Shown: piece by piece, positions 1-7,577 of the stretch
Numbering within the stretch: position 1 is the first letter of the stretch
How the letters are laid out: each line of letters opens with the position of its first letter
NCBI GenBank assembly: GCA_963750715.1
Contig: CAVVRP010000009.1
Location: forward strand, 102,170-166,169
DNA length: 64,000 nucleotides
Origin: JAGVSR01 sp963750715
GTDB lineage: Bacteria; Pseudomonadota; Alphaproteobacteria; Rhizobiales; Hyphomicrobiaceae
Reading direction: 5' to 3'
Made by a program: the position numbers and the translations under genes
The notes under the pieces: model-generated
What the model was told of the DNA's origin: nothing
The model's input: the letters and a program-made list of their open reading frames with translations, nothing else
Database searches by the model: none

Positions 1-2
1 AG

Positions 3-272
3 ACGCTGCGCCACGTCATCGTTCCGCAGTTGGCGCCGTTCTGGGCGGCGGCGGCGCGGTCGGGCCTCGCGCTGGTGTGGAAGATCGTGCTGGTGGTCGA
101 GGCGCTGGGCGGCCATTCCACTGGCGTCGGACAGCAGATTCACGCAGCCTTCGGCTCTTACGATGTGCCGGTGATCCTGGCCTATGCGCTCGCCTTCATC
201 GTCATCATCCAGATCATAGAGTTTGGCATTCTCCAGCCGCTGCAGGCTAAGGTTGGCAAATGGCGGCGGTGA
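3..272 (+). CDS. ABC transporter permease, C-terminal part (5' end outside window)
   Basis: Only the last 89 codons lie in the window; the frame is open from base 3. The visible part is hydrophobic with two likely membrane segments near the end and resembles the C-terminus of BPD_transp_1 permeases of the nitrate/sulfonate/taurine group. The opening residues TLRHVIVPQLAPFW fit the end of the EAA loop that contacts the ATPase. Its stop codon overlaps the 5' end of the ATP-binding gene, so the two are one operon. The substrate cannot be told. Because cofactor genes follow directly, the importer may serve the same regulon, but this is inference. Confidence 0.8.
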   Translation, partial: TLRHVIVPQLAPFWAAAARSGLALVWKIVLVVEALGGHSTGVGQQIHAAFGSYDVPVILAYALAFIVIIQIIEFGILQPLQAKVGKWRR

Positions 273-997
273 TGGACGCGGACCGGCCGCTGCATATCGA
301 AGTCACCCGAAAGGTGTTTCCGGCCGTCGGCGGCCGGGACGAACTGGCCGTTCTGCGCAATGTTTCCTTTACGGTCGAGCCGCGTTCGTTTGTCGTCCTC
401 ACCGGGCCGTCGGGTTGCGGAAAGTCGACGCTGCTCAACATCGTGGCAGGTCTCGACCGGGACTATGAGGGTCGTATTGATCTGGGCTCCCGGTCGCCGC
501 GCGTGGCGTTCATTTTTCAGACCCCGCGCCTGCTGCCGTGGCGCACGATCCGGGAGAATATCGCGCTGGCGCTACCGGACGGCGACCCGGGCCATGCGCG
601 CATCGACGATATACTGGCCCGCGTCGGTCTTACCCAGGCGGCCCATGCCTATCCCGAGCGAACCTCGCTTGGCATGCAGCGGCGGGCAGCCTTGGCGCGC
701 GGTTTCATACTGGAACCCGACATCCTCTTCATGGACGAGCCGTTCGTCTCCCTCGACGATCCGACGGCCCAGGGATTGCGCGAATTGCTGACCAATCTCT
801 GGAACAGCCGTCCCACGACCGTACTTTTCGTAACCCACGACCGGTACGAGGCGGTCATGCTCGGCACCCGAATCTTGCGCATGACGCCCGGCTCTGCAAA
901 TATCGTTCAGGACGAAACCGTGCGTCTTACGCCGGCCGACCGTACGGACCGCGAGAAGGTCCTGGCCGAACAGAATCGCATCTTCCACAACAACTGA
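260..997 (+). CDS. ABC transporter ATP-binding protein (nitrate/taurine-type)
   Basis: This 245-residue protein is a single nucleotide-binding domain that would power the upstream permease at the cytoplasmic face. Walker A GPSGCGKST is at residues 49-57, the Q-loop FQTP near 86, Walker B ILFMDEP at about 155-161, and the H-loop VTHD at 191-194. The signature motif is unusual: where LSGGQ is expected the sequence reads SLGMQ, before RRAALARG. ATG at 260 is taken as start; a second ATG at 272 sits exactly on the permease stop and is equally possible. Family assignment is firm; substrate unknown. The degenerate signature may lower ATPase activity, although some SsuB/TauB relatives also vary here. 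Confidence 0.88.
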   Translation: MAAVMDADRPLHIEVTRKVFPAVGGRDELAVLRNVSFTVEPRSFVVLTGPSGCGKSTLLNIVAGLDRDYEGRIDLGSRSPRVAFIFQTPRLLPWRTIRENIALALPDGDPGHARIDDILARVGLTQAAHAYPERTSLGMQRRAALARGFILEPDILFMDEPFVSLDDPTAQGLRELLTNLWNSRPTTVLFVTHDRYEAVMLGTRILRMTPGSANIVQDETVRLTPADRTDREKVLAEQNRIFHNN

Positions 998-1035
998 TCG
1001 CCAAACCTGCGATAGAAACCCGGTCCACTCGCCGC

Positions 1036-1785
1036 ATGCCCGACAATCGCGGACAGTTGCTTTTTCTTGCGAGCGTGACCTCGCGGGACGAAGCGCGGAT
1101 TGTGGTCGCCCACGGCGCCGACATCATCGATTGCAAAAACCCCTCGGCTGGCGCGCTGGGGGCACTTGCGCCTGAAACCGTCAGCGCCATCCGGCATGCG
1201 ATCCCGTTCGATATCCCAGTCAGTGCGACCGTCGGTGACCTCGTTCCCGAGGTCGAGCTTGTGATCCCCGCCATCGAGACGATGGCGCGCGCTGGCGCCG
1301 ACATCGTCAAGATCGGATTTTTTCCCGGCGGCGACTCCTACGCAACGGTTAATGCGGCGGGTGAGATGAGGATTGGCAGAACCCGTCTTGTCGGGCTTCT
1401 TCTGGCCGATCGGGCCCCGGATTTCGGCTTGATCGCGACGATGGGAGAGGCCGGTTTCGCCGGCGCGATGCTCGATACCGCCGGCAAGGGCGCGGGTACT
1501 CTTACCGACGTCATGAACGTCGATGAGATCGCCCGCTTCGTGGCGGCCGCACACCGCGCCGGGATGTTCGCAGGCCTTGCCGGATCGCTGCGGTTGAGCC
1601 ATATCCCGGCGCTCGCCGAGCTTGGTGCCGATGTCTTGGGTTTTCGCGGGGCGCTGTGTCGTGGCGGAGTGCGCATCGACATTTTGCAGGCGGCGGCCGT
1701 CGATGCCGTGGGCAAGGCCATCGCTTCGGCTTCTTCAGCAATGCGCCGCATCAAGCCGGCAACGGAGAATGAAATCGTATCATGA
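1036..1785 (+). CDS. mfnB: (5-formylfuran-3-yl)methyl phosphate synthase-like protein (DUF556/MfnB)
   Basis: The 249-residue protein matches the MfnB (4-HFC-P synthase) family, which in methanogens condenses two glyceraldehyde-3-phosphates to the furan precursor of methanofuran. In methylotrophic bacteria the homologue belongs to the methylofuran/H4MPT gene set. The Schiff-base-type lysine is visible in IIDCKNPSAGALGA (Lys34) near the N-terminus, with a second conserved lysine in VKIGFFPGG near residue 96. The ATG at 1036 starts right at the conserved N-terminus (LLFLASVTSRDEA); longer in-frame starts upstream lie inside the ATPase gene. The 3' end overlaps the next gene by ATGA (1782-1785), indicating translational coupling. 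Confidence 0.87.
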   Translation: MPDNRGQLLFLASVTSRDEARIVVAHGADIIDCKNPSAGALGALAPETVSAIRHAIPFDIPVSATVGDLVPEVELVIPAIETMARAGADIVKIGFFPGGDSYATVNAAGEMRIGRTRLVGLLLADRAPDFGLIATMGEAGFAGAMLDTAGKGAGTLTDVMNVDEIARFVAAAHRAGMFAGLAGSLRLSHIPALAELGADVLGFRGALCRGGVRIDILQAAAVDAVGKAIASASSAMRRIKPATENEIVS

Positions 1786-2219
1786 CTGTCCGCCGCGCCG
1801 TTCCAACCCGCATCGCTTCCCCTACCGCCGCGATCGCCGCGACATCGGCGGAAAAGCACAGCCGCGACAGCATTTTTGTGCGCGACTACGTCATCGACTG
1901 CAACATCGGCGTCTACGCCGAGGAGAAAGGCGTGACGCAGAAGGTGCGGTTGACCGTCGACGCCTATCTCGCGCCCGGCATCAAAAGTACGGTCGACGAG
2001 ATGGTCGAAGTGCCGTCCTACACCGACATCATCGATGCCATCGGCGAGATCACCTCGCGCGGTCACATCAATCTCGTCGAGACGTTCGCCGAGGAGATCG
2101 CGGCCATGATGCTGCGGGACCAGCGCATCGGTGGCATCCTCGTGCGCGTCGAGAAGTTGGAACGCGGACCGGTACGCGGTGTCGAGATTTACCGGACACG
2201 GGACGCGAACGGGCCGTGA
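1782..2219 (+). CDS. dihydroneopterin aldolase family protein (FolB-like, cofactor cluster)
   Basis: A 145-residue FolB-fold protein. The core begins at about residue 28 (SIFVRDYVIDCNIGVYAEEK) and ends with VRVEKLERGPVRGVEIYRTR, the usual layout of dihydroneopterin aldolases, including the glutamate in the LVETFAEEIA helix. The first ~27 residues are an Ala/Arg/Thr-rich extension of unknown role, so a later start cannot be excluded. In the H4MPT cluster of methylotrophs such a gene is thought to act on the pterin side chain instead of in general folate synthesis. It overlaps the upstream gene by 4 bases and the downstream GTG start by 4 bases. Confidence 0.82.
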   Translation: MTVRRAVPTRIASPTAAIAATSAEKHSRDSIFVRDYVIDCNIGVYAEEKGVTQKVRLTVDAYLAPGIKSTVDEMVEVPSYTDIIDAIGEITSRGHINLVETFAEEIAAMMLRDQRIGGILVRVEKLERGPVRGVEIYRTRDANGP

Positions 2220-2812
2220 CGCCGCTGGTCGTCAAGCTCGGCGGAAGTCTCATGGGGACGGATCGGCTTCAGATCGTCCTCGATCTCATCCGCCGGTCGT
2301 CCAAAAATATCGTCATCGTTCCTGGTGGCGGTGGTTTCGCCGATGCTGTCCGCGACTCCCAAAGGCGGCATGGCTTGTCCGATGCCGTGGCGCACAGGAT
2401 GGCACTACTCGCCATGCATCAGATGGCCGAAGTGATCATCTCCTGCGAGCCCGCGATGAGCGTTGCTGACAGCCTCGACGACATCGTCCGGGCGTGGGGC
2501 GAGGGGAGAACTTCCGTCTGGCGTCCCTACGCCATGGCGATAGCGGATTACCGGATGCCCCAGGACTGGTCGATCACGTCGGACGGTCTGGCCGCCTGGC
2601 TCGCGCTGCGGCTGCCCGGCGCGGAAGTTCTACTTGTGAAGTCATGTTCCGTACCAGCAACATCCGACATCGCCGCACTGGCGGCTTCCGGGATCGTCGA
2701 TCCATGGTTCGCCGCGGCCTGCGCTGGCTCGCGCCTCGTCTGGCACGTAGCGGGTGATGATATGGACGCGCGCCTCGGCGCCTTGCTGGGCATTGGCACA
2801 ACGACTCCTTAA
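2216..2812 (+). CDS. amino acid kinase family protein (MfnE-like)
   Basis: The 198-residue protein has the amino-acid-kinase fold signature: VVKLGGSLMG at the N-terminus and the phosphate-binding IVPGGGGFADAVRD near residues 38-51. In methanogens MfnE, a member of this family, phosphorylates aminomethylfuranmethanol phosphate to the diphosphate used in methanofuran assembly; methylotroph homologues sit in the same gene order. A GTG start at 2216 is chosen because it overlaps the upstream stop (GTGA) and places the beta1 strand directly after the start; no ATG fits as well. The exact substrate is inferred from context only. Confidence 0.8.
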   Translation: MTPLVVKLGGSLMGTDRLQIVLDLIRRSSKNIVIVPGGGGFADAVRDSQRRHGLSDAVAHRMALLAMHQMAEVIISCEPAMSVADSLDDIVRAWGEGRTSVWRPYAMAIADYRMPQDWSITSDGLAAWLALRLPGAEVLLVKSCSVPATSDIAALAASGIVDPWFAAACAGSRLVWHVAGDDMDARLGALLGIGTTTP

Positions 2813-2865
2813 GAGCAGCGCCAAGGGCATCGACGGACCGAGCTTCAGCGTGTTAGGCCCCATCT

Positions 2866-3423
2866 ATGGCAAAGAACGTAAAGACACCCCGCTTCGGCTG
2901 GGCCCTGACCGGGTCCGGGCACTTCTTCAAGGAAAGCCTCGCCATCATGCGGCGGCTTCCCGATCTCGACGTCTTCCTGTCGAGCGCGGCCGAGGAAGTC
3001 CTCAAAATGTACAAGCAGGATCTGCATTTCGCCGAAGGTACGCGACTATACAAAGACCGTACCGCGAGTTCGGCCCCCGTCGGCAACTTCTACTATGCAG
3101 TCTACCACACGTTGATCCTGGGGCCGGCCACCTCCAACACGGTGGCGAAGTGCGTTTACGGAATCTCCGACAACCTGCCGACAAATGTGTTCGCGCAAGC
3201 CGGCAAGTGCCGAGTGCCGGTGATCGCGTTCGCCTGTGATACCGAGCCCGTCATGGACACCGAAGCACCCAAGGGCATGGTGAAGGTGTACCCTCGCCGC
3301 ATCGACCTGGAGAACACGGCGAAGCTCAAGACGTTCGAGGACACGACTGTCACCGAGACGCTCGCCGATTTCGAAGCGGCTGTGGAAGCCAGGCTGCAAT
3401 GGCTCAAAAACTCCTCTTCCTGA
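2866..3423 (+). CDS. archaeoflavoprotein AfpA / DmrB-like flavoprotein
   Basis: A 185-residue flavoprotein of the Flavoprotein/HFCD family found next to H4MPT genes in methylotrophs. The N-terminus FGWALTGSGHFFKES is the FMN-phosphate binding start of this family, and the internal GPATSNTVAKCVYGISDNLPTN-type segment (about residues 86-107) with VIAFACDTEP further on is typical. In Archaea a relative (AfpA) is an electron acceptor; DmrB reduces dihydromethanopterin. Here it probably takes part in reduction of the pterin cofactor, which is inference from genome context. It overlaps the next gene by 25 bases. Confidence 0.82.
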   Translation: MAKNVKTPRFGWALTGSGHFFKESLAIMRRLPDLDVFLSSAAEEVLKMYKQDLHFAEGTRLYKDRTASSAPVGNFYYAVYHTLILGPATSNTVAKCVYGISDNLPTNVFAQAGKCRVPVIAFACDTEPVMDTEAPKGMVKVYPRRIDLENTAKLKTFEDTTVTETLADFEAAVEARLQWLKNSSS

Positions 3424-4865
3424 CCGGTCATCTGGCCGAGCCGAGGCTGATCGAGACGGTCGCCTCGGTCGGTCTGCCGGAAGGGTCATGGCGGGTACAC
3501 AACATTGGTATCAAGGTCGCGGCCTTGATGACGGAAGCAATCGTGCGCAATCGCCTGAAGCCGCCGCTGCAGGCCGACCAGGTCATTTTACCGGGCCGCT
3601 GCCGCATGGATCTCGACAGTCTTTCGGGTCACTACGGTATCCCGTTCGTGCGCGGGCCGGACGAACTGGTCGACGTGCCCCAGTTTCTCGGCAAGGGCGG
3701 CAAGCCGCCTGATCTTTCCAAGCACGATCTGCGCATTTTCGCAGAGATCGTCGATGCGCCGGGACTTTCCGTCGATGAACTTGTCGCGCGCGGACTACGC
3801 CACAAGGCCGGCGGCGCCGACGTCGTCGATATCGGATGCCAGCCGGATGTCTCCTTCCCGCACCTCGAGCAGACGGTTGCGGCCTGCAAAGTCGCCGGTC
3901 TCAAGGTCAGCGTCGACAGCGGCGACGTCTCGGAGCTGCGCCGCGCTGCCCTGGCCGGGGCCGACTTCGTGCTATCGCTAGATGAAACCTCGCTCGACGC
4001 GGTCGGCGGAACGAGCTGCGTGCCGATCCTCGTGCCCAGGCCCCACGGCGATCTGGCCTCGCTGATCCGCGCCATCGACAAGGCAACGGAGCTTGGCATC
4101 CCCCACATCGCCGATCCGATCCTCGATCCGATCCACTTCGGCTTCACGATTTCGATCGAGCGCTATGCGGAACTGCGGCGGTTGCGTCCTGACGTGGAAA
4201 TCCTGATGGGGACCGGCAACCTGACGGAGCTGACCGACGCCGACAGCCAGGGTGTCACGGCGATGCTGGTTGGCATCTGCTCGGAATTGCACATTCAGAA
4301 CGTGCTGATCGTGCGGGTCTCCCCGCACACGCGCCGCACGGTGGAGGAGCACGACGCGGCTCGCCGCCTGATGTATCGCGCTCGTGAGGACCAAAGTCTG
4401 CCGAAAGGGTATGGTGGCGGTCTGCTGTCACTGCATGAGCTGCGGCCGTTTCCCGCCAGCAGCGCTGAAATAATGGAAGGTGCGGCTGGTGTGCGCGACC
4501 TGAATTTCCGCATCGAGGTCGCCGAGGATACGATCCATATCTATAATCGGAACGGTCACCATGTGGCCGTCGATCCGTTCGACTTTTTCTCCAAGCTCGG
4601 CGTCGAGGCGGACGGCAGCCACGCCTTTTATCTCGGCTACGAGCTGGCGAAGGCCGAGATCGCGCTTGCGCTCGGCAAGCGTTATGCGCAGGACAACCCG
4701 CTCGACTGGGGCGTTGCCGCCGAGAAAAAGACCGAGGATCTGATCCGCCATGCGCCGGAAGGCGCCACCCTCAAGGCGGCTAAGAAAGCCATCAAGGCTG
4801 CCAAGGAGAGATCACATGTCAAGGATCGTCGAGACGATCGTGACGACGATGAGCGCGGCGGGTGA
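3399..4865 (+). CDS. dihydropteroate synthase-like protein (DUF6513 + pterin-binding domain)
   Basis: This 488-residue protein has an N-terminal ~130-residue part (begins KLLFLTGHLAEPRL, DUF6513) followed by a TIM-barrel that resembles dihydropteroate synthase: ADVVDIGCQPD, LKVSVDSGDV and the strand IADPILDPIHFGF line up with pterin-binding barrels. The family belongs to tetrahydromethanopterin gene clusters of methylotrophs, where it is a candidate for joining pterin and the ribofuranosyl-aniline moiety; that role is inferred. The C-terminus is rich in Lys/Arg/Asp. Start ATG 3399 lies within the flavoprotein gene and its end overlaps the DUF447 gene by 50 bases, so the set is tightly coupled. 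Confidence 0.83.
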   Translation: MAQKLLFLTGHLAEPRLIETVASVGLPEGSWRVHNIGIKVAALMTEAIVRNRLKPPLQADQVILPGRCRMDLDSLSGHYGIPFVRGPDELVDVPQFLGKGGKPPDLSKHDLRIFAEIVDAPGLSVDELVARGLRHKAGGADVVDIGCQPDVSFPHLEQTVAACKVAGLKVSVDSGDVSELRRAALAGADFVLSLDETSLDAVGGTSCVPILVPRPHGDLASLIRAIDKATELGIPHIADPILDPIHFGFTISIERYAELRRLRPDVEILMGTGNLTELTDADSQGVTAMLVGICSELHIQNVLIVRVSPHTRRTVEEHDAARRLMYRAREDQSLPKGYGGGLLSLHELRPFPASSAEIMEGAAGVRDLNFRIEVAEDTIHIYNRNGHHVAVDPFDFFSKLGVEADGSHAFYLGYELAKAEIALALGKRYAQDNPLDWGVAAEKKTEDLIRHAPEGATLKAAKKAIKAAKERSHVKDRRDDRDDDERGG

Positions 4866-5400
4866 GGTTCACATTGCGCCGCTCGGGCTCATCGAGGATG
4901 GCACTCAATGGATCATCGCCCCCTTCAAGCCGTCGCGCACCTTGGACAACCTGACGTCGAACCCGTTCGCCGTCGCCAACCACACCGACGACGTGCGCGT
5001 CTTCGCGGGCTGCATAACCGGCCGCAAGAACTGGCCGGTGCGCCCCGCTGCGAAGGTGTCGGGGGTATTTCTCGACGGCTCGGTGTCGCATTGGGAGCTG
5101 GCGGTCGATAGCGTCGTCGACGACGCCGCGCGGCCGCGTTTTCGCTGCGGTATCGTTCATATGGCGATGCATAAGCCATGGAGCGGGTTCAGCCGGGCGC
5201 AGGCCGCGGTGCTGGAACTGGCGGTGCTGTCGACACGGCTCCACATGTTGCCGCCGGACAAAGTCGAGGGCGAACTGAAGTACCTTGAGATCGCAATTAC
5301 GAAGACAGCCGGTCCGCGAGAGCTTGAGGCCTGGGGCTGGTTGATCGAGCGGATCGACGCCTGGAGGCGCGGCGACCAATCGGCTGCGAAAAAACACTGA
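4816..5400 (+). CDS. DUF447 family protein, C1-cofactor cluster
   Basis: A 195-residue member of DUF447, a family seen in methanogens and in the H4MPT clusters of methylotrophic bacteria. The N-terminal half (IVETIVTTMSAAGEVHIAPLG, then TLDNLTSNPFAVANHTDDV) resembles a flavin-reductase-like split-barrel, consistent with FMN binding, but no reaction is established. The start at 4816 follows AAGGAGAG and overlaps the upstream gene by 50 bases; the longer frame upstream would be entirely inside that gene. It is the last gene of the run, and the next gene is on the opposite strand, converging on it. Confidence 0.82.
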   Translation: MSRIVETIVTTMSAAGEVHIAPLGLIEDGTQWIIAPFKPSRTLDNLTSNPFAVANHTDDVRVFAGCITGRKNWPVRPAAKVSGVFLDGSVSHWELAVDSVVDDAARPRFRCGIVHMAMHKPWSGFSRAQAAVLELAVLSTRLHMLPPDKVEGELKYLEIAITKTAGPRELEAWGWLIERIDAWRRGDQSAAKKH

Positions 5401-5434
5401 CGGCTTTGAAAATAGATCGCCGCGGCGATTGAAC

Positions 5435-5842
5435 TTATTCGTCCAGCAGGCGTTCTACTTCTCGCACGAGGTCCTTCAGGTGGAAGGGCTTGGACAACAC
5501 CCGCGCGTCTTTCGGGGGGGCATTGTCACTGTTCAGAACCACGGCGGCAAAGCCAGTAATGAACATGATCTTGAGATCGGGATCGAGTTCGCTGGCCCGC
5601 CGCGCAAGTTCGATTCCGTCCATGCGGGGCATGACGATATCGGTGAGGAGAAGCGTAAACGGCTCCTGCTTCAGCCGCTCGAAGGCCTCTGCGCCGTTTG
5701 CGAAAGCTATGACTTCGTACCCGGCCTTGGTCAGTGCGCGCTCCAGAAAGCCGCGCATGGAGTCGTCATCCTCGGCCAGGAGGATGCGGTGCAACGGGAT
5801 TCGCGACGGCTTCAGGGTCATGGCGGCTCGGGTTGCATGCAA
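5435..5842 (-). CDS. cpdR: response regulator CpdR
   Basis: A single REC domain of about 128-135 residues without output domain. Acidic pocket EDDD lies in ILLAEDDDSM, the phospho-acceptor Asp in LLLTDIVMPRMDGIELA, and the conserved Lys in VLSKPFHLKDLV. The wording of these motifs and the FITGFAAVVLN segment match CpdR, the alphaproteobacterial ClpXP adaptor controlled by the CckA-ChpT phosphorelay; unphosphorylated CpdR primes ClpXP and regulates CtrA-pathway proteolysis. The first ATG gives 135 residues; an internal ATG at 5821 would give the more usual length. It sits divergent from the N-formylglutamate amidohydrolase gene, an arrangement I recall from other Hyphomicrobiales. Confidence 0.9.
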   Translation of the reverse strand: MHATRAAMTLKPSRIPLHRILLAEDDDSMRGFLERALTKAGYEVIAFANGAEAFERLKQEPFTLLLTDIVMPRMDGIELARRASELDPDLKIMFITGFAAVVLNSDNAPPKDARVLSKPFHLKDLVREVERLLDE

Positions 5843-6094
5843 TTGCGGGCAGTTTAGCCAGTTGTATTACGGCTTCCAGTCAAATCTGACCTAAGTTTGG
5901 TAAATTGAGAATGAAATTGTTTGTCTGCAACTTTGGTGAAGTCACAGTCTACATGAAGTTGTGAACTGCTGCACACTGCCTTCGTTACGCTAGCCGTGGA
6001 CATCGCGCCATGCAGTTGGCACATTAGCGTTACAGCATGGAGATCTTGTGCCACGCTTGCATGGCAGGGAAGCACCTCGAGGACCGTTCTCGCG

Positions 6095-6994
6095 ATGTCC
6101 GCGCACGAAAGCGCATCGATAAATTCCGAGCTGAAGCCGGGCTTCACGGTGATGGCCCCCGTGCGCCAGACGGCGCCCTTCGTGTTTTGCTCGCCTCATT
6201 CGGGCCGTGTCTACACGCGCCGATTTCTGGAACAGTCCCGGCTCGACCCCCTGACGCTCAGAAAGTCGGAGGACTGCTTCGTTGACGAGCTTTTCGCTGA
6301 CGCTGCCGCGCTCGGCGCGCCGATGATTTCCGCCCGCTTTCCAAGGGCCTATCTCGATGTTAACCGCGAGCCTTACGAACTCGATCCGGAATTGTTCCAT
6401 GAGGTTCTGCCCGATCACGCCAATGCACAGTCGGCTCGTGTGATCGGCGGACTTGGCACCATCGCCCGGATCGTCGCCGACGGCGAAGACATCTATCGGG
6501 CAAGGTTGCGGCTGTCCGATGCCATCGAGAGAATTGAGCGGCTCTACAAGCCATTTCACGCGACTTTAGCGGACTTGATCACAACTACAGTGGAACAGTT
6601 CGGTTTTTCGGTCCTCGTCGACTGTCATTCGATGCCATCGGCCTTGATGGCGCAAGGCGGCGGCAGGCGCCCCGATTTCGTGGTAGGCGATCGGTTCGGC
6701 ACGTCGTGCGATGCGCGGCTGTCGCGCTTCGTTAAGGAGGTCGTCGCTGGTCTGGGCTATGATGTTCAGATGAACCGGCCCTATGCCGGCGGCTACATTA
6801 CCGAGCACTACGGCCGTCCAAATCGCGGCGTTCATGCCATTCAGCTCGAGATCAACCGCGGGCTGTACCTCGATGAGACCAAGATTACGAAGACCCGAGG
6901 GTTCGACGGATTGCGCGTCGATGTCGCCAATCTTCTCGAGCGCCTTTTCGCGGAAGTTCCCGGCCTATTCGAACGCAGGGCAGCGGCAGAGTAG
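6095..6994 (+). CDS. N-formylglutamate amidohydrolase
   Basis: A 299-residue FGase-family protein that would hydrolyse N-formyl-glutamate (or a related N-acyl amino acid) to glutamate and formate, the last step of one histidine degradation route; for a methylotroph the released formate is also usable. Visible motifs are FVFCSPHSGRVY near residue 26, VDCHSMPS with the likely zinc ligand His, and the C-terminal block PYAGGYITEHYG plus IQLEINRGLYLDE. The start at 6095 is chosen because the protein family begins shortly before the FVFCSPHSG strand; the frame is open further upstream to 5996. No hut genes are near, so the physiological substrate is uncertain. Confidence 0.86.
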   Translation: MSAHESASINSELKPGFTVMAPVRQTAPFVFCSPHSGRVYTRRFLEQSRLDPLTLRKSEDCFVDELFADAAALGAPMISARFPRAYLDVNREPYELDPELFHEVLPDHANAQSARVIGGLGTIARIVADGEDIYRARLRLSDAIERIERLYKPFHATLADLITTTVEQFGFSVLVDCHSMPSALMAQGGGRRPDFVVGDRFGTSCDARLSRFVKEVVAGLGYDVQMNRPYAGGYITEHYGRPNRGVHAIQLEINRGLYLDETKITKTRGFDGLRVDVANLLERLFAEVPGLFERRAAAE

Positions 6995-7078
6995 CCGCTG
7001 ACGCCAACCCACTGTCTCTCTTGACGGCTGCGACGGCGCATTCTCCAGCGGGATGCCCATTGCTGGCCTGTCCGATGC

Positions 7079-7165
7079 TAAAAAAGAAAAGAGGCCGTTC
7101 AACGATGTTGAACGGCCCAAGTCTAGGGAGGAAACGCCCAAGGAGGGCACGACAGATGACAAAAG
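7079..7165 (-). ncRNA. SuhB/MmgR-like small RNA, copy 1
   Basis: Read on the minus strand, this stretch has a small GCCC-TCCTT-GGGC hairpin, a single-stranded block GTTTCCTCCCTAGACTT, then a perfect 11-bp stem with a 3-base loop (7093-7117, GGCCGTTCAAC arm) followed by TCTTTTCTTTTTT, i.e. a strong intrinsic terminator. The CCTCCC block is an anti-Shine-Dalgarno type sequence. The layout and wording match my memory of the alphaproteobacterial suhB/mmgR (alpha-r8) sRNA family, whose Rfam name comes from its position near suhB; the IMPase-family gene hisN lies immediately beyond. A possible promoter TTGCAA-17 bp-TAGTTT lies at about 7185-7215 on the minus strand. An exact 29-base block recurs in copy 2. 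Confidence 0.75.
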
Positions 7166-7289
7166 TCTTCTGCCGCACTGCAAAACTATGAGTGCAGTGC
7201 ACAATTTGCAATTGCGTTTTTTGCAGGACTGCTCGGCTGGTGGTGCTTAACTCGCAGAGCTGTGCAGGGATCCGACAAAGCTGGGACCC

Positions 7290-7370
7290 ATAAAAAGAGG
7301 CCGTTCGCGCGCACGAACGGCCCAAGTCTAGGGAGGAAACGCCCGTAGTGGGCTACGGTGGCCAAGAAGT
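7290..7370 (-). ncRNA. SuhB/MmgR-like small RNA, copy 2
   Basis: Second copy of the same arrangement about 205 bases upstream (minus-strand sense) of copy 1. Its 5' hairpin is GCCC-ACTAC-GGGC, the block GTTTCCTCCCTAGACTT is identical, and the terminator is a 9-bp GGCCGTTCG stem (7299-7322) followed by TCTTTTTA. The stems differ between the copies in their inner base pairs but keep pairing (compensated change), which supports a functional RNA. No clear promoter was recognised. Confidence 0.72.
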
Positions 7371-7577
7371 GCATCTTGGAAACCGCATGAAAAGGATGCA
7401 TCCGTTCGCGCCCGCCAGCAATGTAGCCAGAGGTTGAAACCAGATTTCACTGTTGATTGATGCACAACAGCAACGCAACGATGATTTGCGTCCGAGTGGC
7501 AATGGTTACATCGGGTTATATCGTTCAGAAGCTCAAGTTTCGGCGTAATGGCTGGCAGCCGAGTCTCATGAAAGCGA

